Shown here: positions 1 to 10,118 of the stretch, one piece after another
Numbering within the stretch: the first letter of the stretch is position 1
Layout of the letters: the number at the start of each line of letters is the position of its first letter
NCBI GenBank assembly: GCA_008360955.1
Contig: LUCM01009888.1
Location: forward strand, 271,764-335,763
DNA from: Fasciolopsis buskii
Lineage: Eukaryota; Platyhelminthes; Trematoda; Plagiorchiida; Fasciolidae
Length of the DNA stretch: 64,000 bases
Reading direction: 5' to 3'
The notes under the pieces: model-generated
Databases searched by the model: none
Seen by the model: the letters and a program-made list of their open reading frames with translations, nothing else
Told to the model about the DNA's origin: nothing
Translations under genes and position numbers: made by a program

Positions 1-360
1 GTGAGTTAAGCCAAGGTGCGTCTTAGTGTGTTTGGTGCAGACAATCGTCCTCTGTCCGAGATGATCTTTTTTCCTTGCCTTCGGTAGCTTGGACACGTAT
101 TGCCTATGCCTACCCATCGTAGGCCGAAGGTGTATATGGTGCGTTTCGAGTATCTGCGAAGGAGTGAATATCTGATCGATGCGACCTCGACCTGCACGAC
201 ATCCCGTCTGGCGTTCGTGGATGTTACTCTCGCGAACCGGTGTCCAACAGCGCAGCGTTATCAAAGCTGAACTTTACAATTATTGGAATTAAACTAGTCC
301 TACGACGATTGCTACAGTCACTCCTTGAGTGCCTTCTTGAACATGGGTACAATCAGTGAC
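1..360 (-). pseudogene. Non-LTR retrotransposon RT fragment, copy B (runs off the left edge)
   Basis: Read on the minus strand, several frames together spell the early reverse transcriptase motifs of a LINE. A VPMFKKA stretch near 330-350 corresponds to the usual I-V-P-x-F/Y-K-K-G block, followed by a degenerate N-H-R-x-S-L-I-P-I. At about 130-220 comes GRGRIDQIFT, which matches the R-P-G-R-G-C-I-D-Q-I-F-T-L-R-Q block of trematode LINEs. The following motif A with its first catalytic Asp is not visible before the window ends. Frameshifts and stops are frequent, so this is a pseudogene. The same block occurs again in the neighbouring fragment at 470-1160. The family looks like the one behind the tails at 3790, 5143 and 28935. 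I call it RTE-like only provisionally. Confidence 0.6.
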
Positions 361-469
361 TAACCCCACGATAAGGGGATAGGCTCTTCATTCTAAATAG
401 CACGAAGCAAGCAGGAAAACACTTTCATCTGGGCTTCTCAACCCAAATCGGAAAGAAGTAAAGGGAGTT

Positions 470-1160
470 TTCTGCGAGTAATCATTTTTTCTTCAATAAT
501 CGAATATTCGACTCCACTTTGACTTCTCTTGAGTGGTCAAGAAACTCATCTCAAATATTCGCTGCAATAACCGACCGTAAGCCGTAACCAGACCTGAGAT
601 TTGATGCTGCAACTCTTTGTGGACCGACACAAACTTTTCGGGTTCTCCCTTCTCAACGAACAATGCTGTAGTGCAGACCTATCAACGTAATCAAAGGCTG
701 CACGAATGTCCAGTGACATGGTGATCTTTGGCCTTTGGAAAGTAGGACGGTACTCTAACAGCTGTCGGAGAGTGAAGATTTTGTCGACGCATCGAAGACC
801 AGCGTTAAACCTAGCCTATATACCTTATGAGTTTGCCCTTCAGGCGTGTTGTATAACTTGCGGAGAATGACGCTATAAGGATTAGACTAATGCCCCTATG
901 GTTAGCCCAGTCATTGCGCAAGCTCTTTTCGAGAATGGGTACAACAATCGATTCCCGCCACGAAGAGTGGACTTTCTCGGAGTACTAGATCTTCGAGACC
1001 AAACCGTGAAGTTCTTTGCGTGGTTCCATACTTTCATCTCTAAATAGAGCCGAGAAACGCCATCAAAGCCTGGCGCTCTATGATGTTCTAAATTTCGGAT
1101 TTCCCTGAGGATTTCCGCCTCAGTTCCTTGATCTATTGTAGCTGGCCTCCGGACCCGTCT
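470..1160 (-). pseudogene. Non-LTR retrotransposon RT fragment, copy A
   Basis: The minus strand reads in RT order across frames. R-A-P-G-F-D-G-V-S (near 1060-1085) is the N-terminal x-A-P-G-x-D-G block. NHRGISL follows at about 880-905. At 690-800 come VDKIFTLRQLLEY and MSLDIRAAFDYVDRSALQ, which is motif A with its catalytic Asp and the A-A-F-D signature. About 560-660 then gives a PEKFVSVHKEL block, which resembles the K-G-V-P-E-K-x-x-x-L segment that follows motif A. Several frameshifts separate these blocks and no single frame is open throughout. The fragment is therefore an old dead copy. It would once have encoded target-primed reverse transcription of LINE RNA in the nucleus. Motif C (x-A-D-D) was not found. 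Confidence 0.7.
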
Positions 1161-1734
1161 TGAGTAGGTACAGTCATTGCGCAGCTCTATTTTTACCACC
1201 GGTTTGTAGTTCCGAACAATGTAGATTAACATTTTGTATTTCTGTCTACGCTCCTCATCTTCCCGTGCCTAATTTGGGTTTGGAGGATTGCATCGATGCT
1301 CACGGCTTTGCCAATTCTATTGACGTGATTTTCCTGGTTCTCGAACTAGAATACGATACTTGTTCCCGAATATCTGTAGCGATTGGGTGAGCTAAGATCC
1401 AGTTAAGTGTTTGGAAGTGCTTCATCCTATCTACACAGTACTTCCGTTGATTTTTGACGGGCTAACCGTAATCGAGGGTTAAGTCCGTTGCTCTGATGCA
1501 TCGTTTTCACTTGTTGGTAGTAGTAGCGGCTTAATAACGGTACTTATGAAAAAGTTGTCAATACAAATCCCTCCTTCTACTCTTCAGATTCACGTCAAAT
1601 CTCTGAAGTAACTTGTTATATATCATCAGCGTTTCATGTGTTGGTCATGATTCGGTTGAACTAATTATTTGTCAATTCTTTATTTTGTTTGAAAATTATC
1701 CATCGACCCTGCTGACGGGGTTCCGCTACCTTCT

Positions 1735-1753
1735 TTGTCTAATTCTGCTGCAG
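1735..1753 (+). other. Probable 3' splice site (acceptor)
   Basis: A pyrimidine-rich stretch from about 1721 leads to CTGCAG, with the AG at 1752-1753. It sits just inside the long glutamine-rich reading frame, which is open from 1693, after a TGA at 1690-1692. Splicing here would start the exon at 1754 with two bases of a split codon, so the upstream intron would be phase 1. This is a sequence-based guess; nothing upstream was recognised as the preceding exon. Confidence 0.5.
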
Positions 1754-2955
1754 CTATATGTCGGATTGCGCTCAATCCAAGTGTTGCCCGGACTGATGGT
1801 TCCAAATTATTAACGAAATGTTCCGGCGCGGAATCTTCTACGGATCCGAAAACAATTTCCAGCCAGCCGACTGAAGGGGAAGACCCGGATTCCGTAAAAG
1901 AAACCTCACGGAAACGCGAGGTAGTGTCTTCTGTTCCACCAACGACTACAGTTCCTCAGGCGACCCCTGACAATGTTCTACAAGTGGCGAACGTTAGTGA
2001 CTCAGATGCAACATCAAATCCAACGATTGACGAACTGCATGCCCAGACTGAAGCTGTAAATGCTGATGCCCGAGATACACCCGATGTGAGGATTTCAGAT
2101 GCGCTGCTCCCGAAGGGCGATAAAGGGTTGACTGAAGACGATTCATCAGGTACCGTAAATCCTTCGAACGAGCCACCCTGTTTGCCTAATGATGTAGCAG
2201 CTCGTGTCACTTGCGATTCAAATCCAGCTTTGGGATCCGCTGTAGACTCTGGTGTTGCTCGAATGAGCACTGAGACGCTGACGACCGGAATTCTGAACAC
2301 AACCATTCCGTCATGCAGTTCGGCTGTTATTCCACCCATTGTTCCACCCGGCGATGATATTAGTTTGCTGACTCTTAACGGGCTAACAACAGAGTCCCCA
2401 TTACTGTATCCTTGTGGAAATGCGGAAGTGACATCTGGTTTATCGGTTAACTCCTTGTTGTCTAATCCTCGCCTAACCCAAGCTCAAGTGCAGCAGCAGC
2501 AGTTATCAGCTTTGATTTCCGCGTTGTCCACTGGTTCTACCAATCCTCAGTCTAACATGCAGGCCAGTGCCACCTTAATTGGACCTAATATGCAATTAAA
2601 TCCACTGGTCCTCGCCTCTAATCCTCAGTTCGCGACGACGTGGTCTCCAATAGTTTCTACTCCTGTTGCTTGGCCTGAATTAAACGGGTCAGCTATGGTG
2701 TCAACTCTATCCGCTATTCAGCAGCAGCAACAACAGCAGCATCAGCAACAACAATTGATTGCTGCCGCAATACAGCAGCAACAGATCCGTGCTGCGTGGG
2801 CTGCTCAGACTGCAGCCCTTTTGCAAAGACAACAACTGATAGCCGGTCAGCAGCAGCAGCAACAACAACAACAACAGCAACAACAACTGGCACTGGCAGC
2901 CGGACAGGTTCAGGCTTACCTGGCCGCTCTTCAGCGGAACTTCTCGATCGGTTAA
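1754..2955 (+). CDS. Glutamine-rich protein, probable last coding exon
   Basis: About 400 codons are open and end in TAA at 2953-2955. The first half is rich in Ser, Thr, Asp, Glu and Pro, with a basic K-R-K/R-E-V patch near 1905-1920, and looks disordered. After about 2480 it becomes Q-rich, with two long Gln tracts at 2719-2757 (broken by one His) and 2849-2887, separated by Ala/Ile/Leu/Gln-rich sequence. The tracts mix CAG and CAA codons, so Gln is kept at the protein level. There is no in-frame ATG near the 5' end, but there is a good splice acceptor at 1753, so I read this as a terminal exon rather than a whole gene. An AATAAA lies about 210 bases after the stop. This composition is common in metazoan transcription and RNA-binding regulators, which is inference only: no folded domain or family signature is visible and I do not name the gene. 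Confidence 0.7.
2719..2757 (+). repeat. CAG/CAA trinucleotide tract 1 (polyglutamine)
   Basis: This is an in-frame run of CAG and CAA codons interrupted by one CAT (His). The codon mixture breaks pure-repeat slippage and suggests a stable coding tract. Confidence 0.85.
2849..2887 (+). repeat. CAG/CAA trinucleotide tract 2 (polyglutamine)
   Basis: This is a second in-frame Gln run of about 13 codons, beginning with CAGs and continuing mainly as CAA. It encodes uninterrupted glutamine close to the C terminus of the exon. Confidence 0.85.
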
Positions 2956-3163
2956 TCCTGTTTGACTTTGCACGATGCTTCACCCTGGGACAATAAGCAA
3001 CCGAGATGGGATTCCCCAACAGATCACTGCTAAGATTTTTTCGTCGTCAGATCGTTATCATTGTGAATGTGAACATCATTCTTGCAGTTTTTATTCCGTT
3101 TCTGAGTTAACCTCTTGTAAATGCTCATGCAAAATTGCACATAACGTGTAAACGCAACCAATG

Positions 3164-3169
3164 AATAAA
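3164..3169 (+). promoter_or_regulatory. Poly(A) signal AATAAA
   Basis: A canonical AATAAA lies about 210 bases after the stop codon of the glutamine-rich exon, a normal distance for a short 3' UTR. No ORF overlaps it on the plus strand. It supports the reading of 1754-2955 as a terminal exon. Confidence 0.5.
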
Positions 3170-3789
3170 ACACGACCAACAGATGGCTTTCACAGAACGA
3201 CCCCGAATCTAGGGATGGCATGATGAACACTCATTTTTCTACTCACTTTTTTGTCTTGATAGGCAAAATATACCAAGGTGTTATGAATATTTATACGCGT
3301 TGGAAGACTTGTTTTTTACTTAATTAGTTTAAGCATCCCTAGAACTTAATCATGAGACTGTGTTTACATGGTTGGGATTGGCAGAAATCAAAACACGTTT
3401 ACTTTGCAGCATTGAATATAGAGGATCAGTCCTCAGCAGTCAAATGTATACTCTCAGTCCGCTTAGCTTAGTGTTCCATGTCGCTTCACATAGTCGGTGC
3501 ATGGGCTTGTGCGTAAGGTATACGAGTGCGGGTTAATGGATGAGCACATTCAATCGCGGTATCACCAAACAATCAGCGTTTATCGTATGGTCCGAAGCGC
3601 CTTACCACCTCGAAGATTCCAATCTCACCACCGCTGGTAATCTGGATAACGGACCGATTTTCTGTCTGCCGACTGTTGACCCCTTCTGACCGAATCTTAT
3701 CCCCCATCGTTCCCAGCTTCAGTGTCATATATCGCACTACTCTCTGTTTGGTACATTTTTGAGGTATCATGAATCGGATGTTATATACG

Positions 3790-4376
3790 ATGGGAATACA
3801 TAACATGCTCCAGGACCTGGGTGACTCGGAACCGGACCTTAATAGGCGAGATTTGAGTGAAGTAGATAAGTTTTTATTTGGAGAGTCGGCGCTAAGTGGT
3901 CTTATATCAAATGAGGCATCTTTTTACATGCAAAGTAGTCGTTTAGTGCTTGCCTTTTTGAGAAATTTGCGGCGTCTTCGTGGAACCGCTTATCGATCAA
4001 AGGTTAATTTTGCACCATATGAGTAGGATCGGTCCCGCTGTATGGATCAGAACCATTGCCGCTGAGAACAGGATATCCAAAAACTACCACAGGTCAGCGC
4101 CAATCTCTGTATAGCATTGGTAAAATATGGTGGAAGAATTTCACGAGAAACACAGATATGAGGGGCAGGTTTCAGGGTCACGGAGCTCAATCACCCGAAC
4201 AAGCAGCGAATTCGAGTAGACTAGAGCATGTCAGCAGATCGATCCTCTCGGTATGCGCTGCTCTCAAGCAGGTAGTCTTTGGTAGATCGGTTGAAGTGTC
4301 AGTCCATGACATGACGAAAAGGTTTGAGAAAGTTAGGCAACAGCTTCAGGCAAATCATCAGGTTGTGATCCATTAG
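3790..4376 (+). pseudogene. LINE 3' fragment (post-RT to C-terminal region), plus strand
   Basis: Two plus-strand frames read through the region between RT and the C terminus of the same LINE family. The first (to a TAG at 4024-4026) has MLQDLG near 3805, then a V-D-K-F block, SGLISNEA and LRNLRRL, which fit the L-L-Q-D-W, x-V-D-x-F-x-Y-L-G-S, D-E-I and N-L-R-x-L-W blocks of the family. After a frameshift the second frame (4056-4376) gives PLRTGYPKTT, then an S-I-G-K-I-W-W block, RLEHVSR and MTKRFEKV. These match the E-T-W-P-L-R, R-S-I-A-R-I-W-W, R-L-R-W-L-G-H and M-T-W-x-x-x-M-K blocks. The true C-terminal end (G-W-G-P-R-D) is missing, so the copy is truncated. It has the opposite strand to the LINE tail at 5143-5520. 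Confidence 0.65.
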
Positions 4377-4570
4377 ATTTCTCCACATAGACTTTGAAGA
4401 TATGAGGCGATATGGTTGTGTTGTTGTCAGTGGCAAGTGTACATTCGAAGGTTCTTCGCTTCTATGTAACTTTTCTGACTTGTGAAATTACGATTTACTT
4501 TTACTGGGTTCTGTGGGAGAGCAACGGTTGTGAAAACTGAGTTGAACAACTGTTTTACTTCTAGTCCTCC

Positions 4571-4824
4571 CCTGTATACAAACATCCTCAGAAGGGTTAG
4601 GAGCCTTATGGACATGAAAACCCGCACACGCAAAACCACTAAAGAGAGTGAAAGTCAACAGAACGACTGGGACTGGGCAGGCGAACGGGCGTCTCACATT
4701 CTACATCCACTATCGTTACCATATAAGAGCGAGATTGGTTAAAAATCTCCATCCGGTTATATAGGTCAGGCTTATGTCAGAGAACAACAGCTGCTTCGGT
4801 GGACCGTCGTAGTCGGCCTGCTTT
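4571..4824 (+). repeat. Left arm of a ~250-bp inverted repeat (foldback unit)
   Basis: Its reverse complement is found at 5533-5783, differing at only a few single bases and short indels over about 250 bases; I estimate about 95% identity by eye. The outer end begins CCTGTATA and the inner end is near GGCCTGCTTT. The arms could fold into a very long hairpin around a ~700-base centre. I see no clear target-site duplication and no transposase. It may be a non-autonomous foldback or MITE-like element, or a local inverted duplication. The high identity implies a recent event or ongoing gene conversion. Confidence 0.85.
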
Positions 4825-5142
4825 TGACCGCTTATTTTGTGTTGCTTATTTCGCGTCCCTGTTCCCAGCATGCTCGACCGGGTGGCGTGCGACTGACACA
4901 AAGTGACGTCTTATCAAGTTGTTCCCGAAAATTCTCACCCTAGAAATGTCGTGTTAAATACATCGAGGAGACCCTGTACCTCAATCACAAGTCTGGTGGG
5001 TTTAGTGACTCAGTTCAGATTTCACAGCCATTTGCCTTGCACAAACGTGCTCTCGTTTCGGTTGCTACCTCACAGCATCAACTAAAAATGAAGGGAAGTG
5101 AGATATAGCAAAATATCGAGTGCAAATTAAGGAGTTGAAGAA
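4825..5142. other. Centre of the foldback unit, unidentified part
   Basis: I see no coding signature here. The stretch lies between the left arm and the LINE tail at 5143-5520. Because that tail is on the minus strand, this sequence sits just downstream of its stop codon and could be LINE 3' untranslated sequence. That is inference from position only. Confidence 0.3.
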
Positions 5143-5520
5143 CTATATGGAAAACTTTCGAATCCAAGAACGCCACTGAGCTATATCATCTATTGTCTCC
5201 AACCGTTGCTTGAAGGCACACCCTGATTTCCAACTCGGCTGTCTAACTGCACCTACACGAGGAACTCCATTGGTTAAGGATTTCGTATTTTCTTGCCATG
5301 TCATCGATTGACTACTTCGAACCATCTTCCAAATACCGCCTTCATCGGAGTCCAGCATATAACAAGGCGGTCGTTCTACAGACATGACCCAAACACCTTG
5401 ACCTATTCTAATTCAATGCTTATTCTAAAGATTAAATCCTAGGCCCTACTACTTTACGCTTAACCTTTGGGTTAGCAATGAGATCCTCCCATCATATTCC
5501 ACCAATACTACGAAAACAAC
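5143..5520 (-). pseudogene. LINE C-terminal tail inside the foldback unit, minus strand
   Basis: On the minus strand 5385-5143 is one open frame. It contains GGIWKMVRSSQSMTW and RLETIDDIAQWRSW, matching the x-G-W-K-K-x-R-G-G-Q-x-M-T-W and W-L-E-T-L-x-D-M-A-Q-N-R-S-Q-W-R blocks at the end of the LINE ORF. Upstream of it (5520-5386) the frame continues with several stops, giving a R-S-I-G-G-I-x-W-E-D block, K-V-K-R-K-V and CLGHVCR, the family's R-S-I-A-R-I-x-W-E-H and R-L-R-W-L-G-H-V-L-R segments. The fragment starts within about 15 bases of the inner edge of the right arm. It covers roughly the last 130 residues of the element and is dead. Confidence 0.75.
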
Positions 5521-5532
5521 TGATAAGCCGTT

Positions 5533-5783
5533 GAAAGCAGGCCGACTACTACGCTCCACCGAAGCAGCGGTTGTTCTCTGACATAAGCCTGACCTATATA
5601 ACCGGATGGAGATTTTTGACCAATCTCGCTCTTATATGGTAACGATAGTGGATGTAGAATGTGAGACGCCCGTTCGCCTGCCCAGTCCCAGTCGTTCTGT
5701 TGACTTTCATTCTCTAGTGGTTTTGCGTGTGCGGGTTTTCATGTCCATAAGGCTCCTAACCCTTCTGAGAACGTTTATACAGG
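5533..5783 (-). repeat. Right arm of the ~250-bp inverted repeat (foldback unit)
   Basis: This is the reverse complement of 4571-4824. Differences include AGAGAATG here against AAGAGAGTG in the other arm, and a changed few bases near the outer tip. The outer tip ends TATACAGG. The flanking 20 bases on the two sides do not show a convincing direct duplication. Confidence 0.85.
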
Positions 5784-5789
5784 AGAAGA

Positions 5790-8700
5790 ACAAAGGTGAG
5801 ATAGATTAAATCACCTTTATTCATGCATTCGTAGAATTTATAAAATGAACTGGGTGTTTAGAATTTTCCATGGTGTTCAGTTATTGCTTGTTTAAACAGG
5901 TATGCTCGATACAGGTCGTTGCAACAGTCATAGTTTTGAGTCATGTGTCACGGTTAACCCGTGTGATCTCAGAATGCATGTAAAATAAACTGATGCTTAT
6001 GTGAACCATCAGCCCGTTTGATCCGCATTACTTTTCAAACCGCGGGTAACATTGATTTTCACATGGGAAAATGCGGTTTCTCTTCGATTTATTGATTCTA
6101 TGTGGGCGTTAGTGCACTTATAGAATAGCTTTTCGCAATTTATTTTCATCATACGTCTTTGTGGTTTGTTCTACTGGTCTTTGTGAAAGGTCTGTAGGTA
6201 TTTCACGTAGTAAGCTTGAATGAGATTTCAATCAGACTAATTTAACTGGTATTATGATTCAATCTGTGTCTATTTCCATCCATCCCTTCTGTGAAGCAAA
6301 TTAAATAAGGTCCGACATGAGAAAACAGAATGTTCGAAAATATTCTTTCTGTTGTCTTTGTCGTCCATTTATTACAGACTTAGTTTTCAACGAGAAATTC
6401 TGATTGCAACGTGAAAAATAGAGGATTACTCGGTTTACACATCATACCCGCTTGCGGGAAGTAAGTGGTTATTCCGGTTTGTAAGCAAATCCAGTCTCAT
6501 GAATAAGAGGGCGAGCGAGTTGTCCGGACTAAAGTCGCGGAAGTTTAGATTAGGGGTTTAAGGTCAGAGTTGGGTTTAGTTTGCCTGACTGTCGACTTCT
6601 AAGCCCAATTGTCAGAGCATCTGGTGGTATCGTTTGTGTGACCACAATTTCTGTCCTATTCTGAGGGCTTGATTGATCGTGCAACCTCGTCTCACGTCTG
6701 AAAATTGTGCCATGGTTCCGTGAATTATTCGTTCTATCAGGCCAGTTTGTTGCTTTGTACTAGAAGTATCTTTTTCAGTCCAAATCAGAATAAGTAGGGA
6801 TTACCTGTAGGTTATAGGCGCGGAATGATCATAGATTGGATGCTTCGGGACAAACCGTGCAAGTGAAAGATGGGTGATTGAAATTCCTGACGTTGTGCCA
6901 AAGGCGTAACTTGTACTGGGTCGCTCGATGAATGGGACTGCAGAAATTAAATAATGTGGTATGCCAAATGCTGCGTTCAGCTCTATTCACGGCTGTTCGT
7001 TGTACTAATTGCAAAGTGTTCAAGTGAGGTTCCGGAGAATTACGGCACCAAATTTCATTTTATCTCCATTTTGTGTAGAATTTGCTTATTTTATGGCTAT
7101 TATACACTAGTTTTGATTTCAAAACCGATGTGCAATCCGAATGGTTGGCAAAAGATTATCGAATGCAATTGGTAGTCATTTCGACCTGGCAACAAGTATA
7201 ATTAGATGATTTGCCTGAAACAAACGATATTAGGTGGCTTCGAACAGCTCATACCTGGAAGCTCATTAGAGTGACTATGAAAAAGTGCTATCCGAAATCG
7301 ATAAACGAAGTGATTCATTGCGATAGTAAGATTGTGCGCGTTCCTGACCTGCTGTTAACTGGATCAACGGTACTGTTGTTAACGCACTCATTGCAGTTGA
7401 TTTTGGTCCATTTTGCCGTGAATTTTATCCCCTAAACTGTTGGTTGTGACAACCAATGAGATCCAGTTGGAATATATATCCCTAATTATTTGTACTGATT
7501 TGACGTAAATATTGAGTCCTAAAAGCTGAGTAGGTATTCGGTTTGCGCGATTGTACATGTAAATGTATATATCGGATTTTTTTAATGCAAATTAATGCAG
7601 TAACTCTTTCAATTCGCGTTCGGCGATGCAACTTTAGTCTAGAGGGGTGTCATTCAAGTCGTTCATAATAAGCTTGGTTCTCCTTTCGCGTTGACGAGAT
7701 TGACCAAGCAACTGCTGGCATAACAGGGCCCCGAATGGCTTCTGCCTTAGACCAGAGAATTTGCCGCGCTTTAGATTTACTTTGCTCTGGCAATGCCGTG
7801 CAATAGTAAACAACTCTTGGGTTGCGCTTTCCATTATAACAGTTAAATATCTATTGGTTGAGCCGCCACTCGCAGTTTACAACAGTGAAATGTATTCATA
7901 GACGCTTCAAGTAGTTAACCGGCGTAAATGCCACATGGTTTCTCACCTTAGCTTGAAAGTCGTGATTGGAACTGCTGCTGTGGTCGTTGGATGATGTCGT
8001 ACATGTTGCTTTTCCACAGATGATCACAAGCTTCATAGTCGTCTAGAATCTTTCATTGAAACATTTTCGAATCTGGAACTGCACACGAAAATCAATATAA
8101 TTTAGTGGAATGCGAGTTTGAGCGCGTTACAAAACAAACTTTCATTGAGGGCAGTTTCTCCTCAGCGGTATGTCCGAGCCACCTAATGAATAGATGGGTC
8201 GGTAAAATCCTCTAACAATAGATCCTTATGAACAGCTTACTTGCGGGTGTTAATTCTTCCTTTGGGTGTTTAATTTCATGAAGTTATTAACATAACAAAC
8301 AGGCGGAAACTGTTGGTATGCCAAAGTCGCTGTACTCTTCGAATGGAGAATTCCTCTTAAGTTGTTTCGATTCAGACGCATTACTAAATTCATCCGAAAT
8401 TGCTTGCAGTTCTCTCATTTTAACTTAGCAGAACGGATGTAACAATTTTCGAGTTAAATTTATACTTGGATTTCCATTTGATCACAACAGTGCACCCTGA
8501 ACAGATGCACTTTGATTTCATGCCTACTAAACTGATCAAGCTGGGAATACTTAGTCCATTTTCTTTTCAGGGAATTTGATTCCACCATGATATGTCTGTT
8601 CATGAAATTCGGAAGAACGTAAACTCGTGCTATCAAATATTCTCTCGTAATTATGATTATGCCATTCTCCACGTTACTCCGGATTTATATCAGAACTCAG

Positions 8701-9915
8701 TGGAAATGTCGTCCGCCTGGCACCCACGACATGTAATCCTGTTCATATAAATCGGAAACGTGATTTATTTTACAGAATCCGGCTTGGACACCTGTAGTAC
8801 GAATTGAGTGTACAAACATACACTTACCAGTTATTGTGAAAGAAAGACGCCTTCGTATCCCGATGTCGAATACTTTCGGGATAATTCCTAATAATTTTGG
8901 CACAATTCCGAAATATCACGGGAAATGACGTCGTGAATTGGATCCGACTTTGACCCAGCTACCTTCTGATTCAGGTACTATTAGTGCTACGGGTTCAGCC
9001 TACTCCACTGCGATTTTGGTCGGGTTTCGATGCATAAAGCAGTCCAGATGCGATTACAGTACTACGTAGCGAGAAGCCCAATTTAGTTCGCAAGTTGCTA
9101 TGACTCACTTTATTTTTCTGCAAATGCTACTAAAAAACCGAGCAAGTCGGGGTTGTTTTCAGGATTATTGTATCTTATAACATAGCACTGGGTAATGCTA
9201 AACTGTTGTGTTACTAGTATTGTAGTGGCAGCGGTGACGCGGAGTGCCAGACATTACGCACCCATGCAGCAGGACTTGGACAACTCATGGGTTTCCCGCC
9301 CGGTACTGCATACTTCACACAAAGATCATCCACACAGGCCATAACTTTCAAGTCGTTCGTCTTTGAGTTCCACCGGTAATATATACTTTCCCGTGTGTGG
9401 ATGTCCAGCTGTTCCAAGTCACATAGTTGTCTAGGTCATATTGTTAGGATGCACGCAGTTGGCTATTGAAGTTCTTGGATAGGTGTGTTTGTGAGTAAAC
9501 ATGGCTCTGTGTCGCAAGGGCCGATCATCGGCCGTCAAAGCATGTGTATATGTTCAACATTCACTCACTGACGGTCATGAGCACACATCCATGAAGCCAA
9601 AGCGTACTGACAAGTGCACTTACTGCTGCATTGGGTACTTGCGATAAATTCAAAATTATTACCCATTAGGTCGACTAATTACCACAATGCGTCTGAGTGC
9701 TGACAAATTCTGCTGACTCCAAAATAGATGGACATGCGAAGTGACAGTCTGGTGAGGCTACATAAGCCTTTTTACTGCCAATGTTTGCAGCAGACCTTTT
9801 GGAAATACTTGTAACGGTATATTAACAGGGGTCGATCGCTGTGCCCTAGCGGCCCGTGGCCGTGCGAATCAGTAACGTATAGGTGCAACGTCGTGTGGTG
9901 AAGTTCAACAAATCA
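5790..9915. other. A+T-rich non-coding stretch, nothing recognised
   Basis: Only short chance-length open frames with no family motif are present on either strand. I saw no LINE, gypsy or Penelope signature that I would defend. The stretch may be intergenic or intronic DNA beyond the 3' end of the glutamine-rich gene. Confidence 0.4.
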
Positions 9916-9920
9916 TCCAG

Positions 9921-10118
9921 AGCCTGCTCGGTAGCGTATTGGCTAAGGCGTTCGTCTCAGAATCGTTCGTCCTTGTTCGGGTTCGCGTCCCAGTTCGGGC
10001 GCGGTGGATATGCACTGCTGATGATTTCTAACAAGGATGAAACAGCTGTACAGTGCTTCCATGGTTTCATAATGGTGAGATGCGCGATGGTATCACATGG
10101 TGAATTATTTCATTAAAA
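9921..10118 (+). mobile_element. tRNA-headed SINE with a hammerhead ribozyme body
   Basis: The 5' part is tRNA-like. An A-box TAGCGTATTGG is at 9932-9942 and a B-box GGGTTCGCGTCCC at 9979-9991, with about 37 bases between them, as in an RNA polymerase III internal promoter. The body at 10006-10060 folds as a hammerhead. A 3' tail up to about 10115 (ATGGTTTCAT, then TGGTGAATTATTTC) is shared in decayed form by the copy at 28280-28457. This architecture matches what I know of the schistosome Sm-alpha family of ribozyme SINEs. Such elements need LINE proteins for mobility, and decayed LINEs are present in the window. The exact ends and any target duplication are unclear. Confidence 0.75.
10006..10060 (+). 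ncRNA. Hammerhead ribozyme, core bases intact, stem II weakened
   Basis: The core CTGATGA is at 10018-10024 and the GAAA at 10039-10042. Stem I pairs GCACTG (10012-10017) with CAGTGC (10051-10056), six perfect pairs, extended by GGA (10006-10008) with TCC (10058-10060). Stem III is ACA (10042-10044) with TGT (10047-10049) and a two-base loop. The cleavage base would be A10050, which fits the U-H rule. Stem II is TTCT (10026-10029) with AGGA (10034-10037), including one T-G pair, closed by a T-T mismatch at 10025/10038 where active hammerheads have G-C. Every invariant core base is kept; the damaged stem II suggests low or no activity. In this family it would self-cleave the SINE transcript. 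Confidence 0.7.

Noticed and set aside
2707..3019. Leu-, Val/Ala- and Thr-rich ORFs over the glutamine tracts in other frames
   Set aside because: They are translations of the CAG/CAA repeats in other frames and on the other strand; only the Gln frame continues into a long non-repeat protein.
3573..3806. Minus-strand ORF with an S-G-G-E-I block
   Set aside because: It faintly recalls the G-G-E block of the LINE family, but no second motif is present and it overlaps the better supported plus-strand LINE fragment.
8100..8300. Minus-strand frame with a W-L-G-H-T segment resembling a LINE tail
   Set aside because: Only one four-residue match and none of the neighbouring family blocks, so chance is likely.
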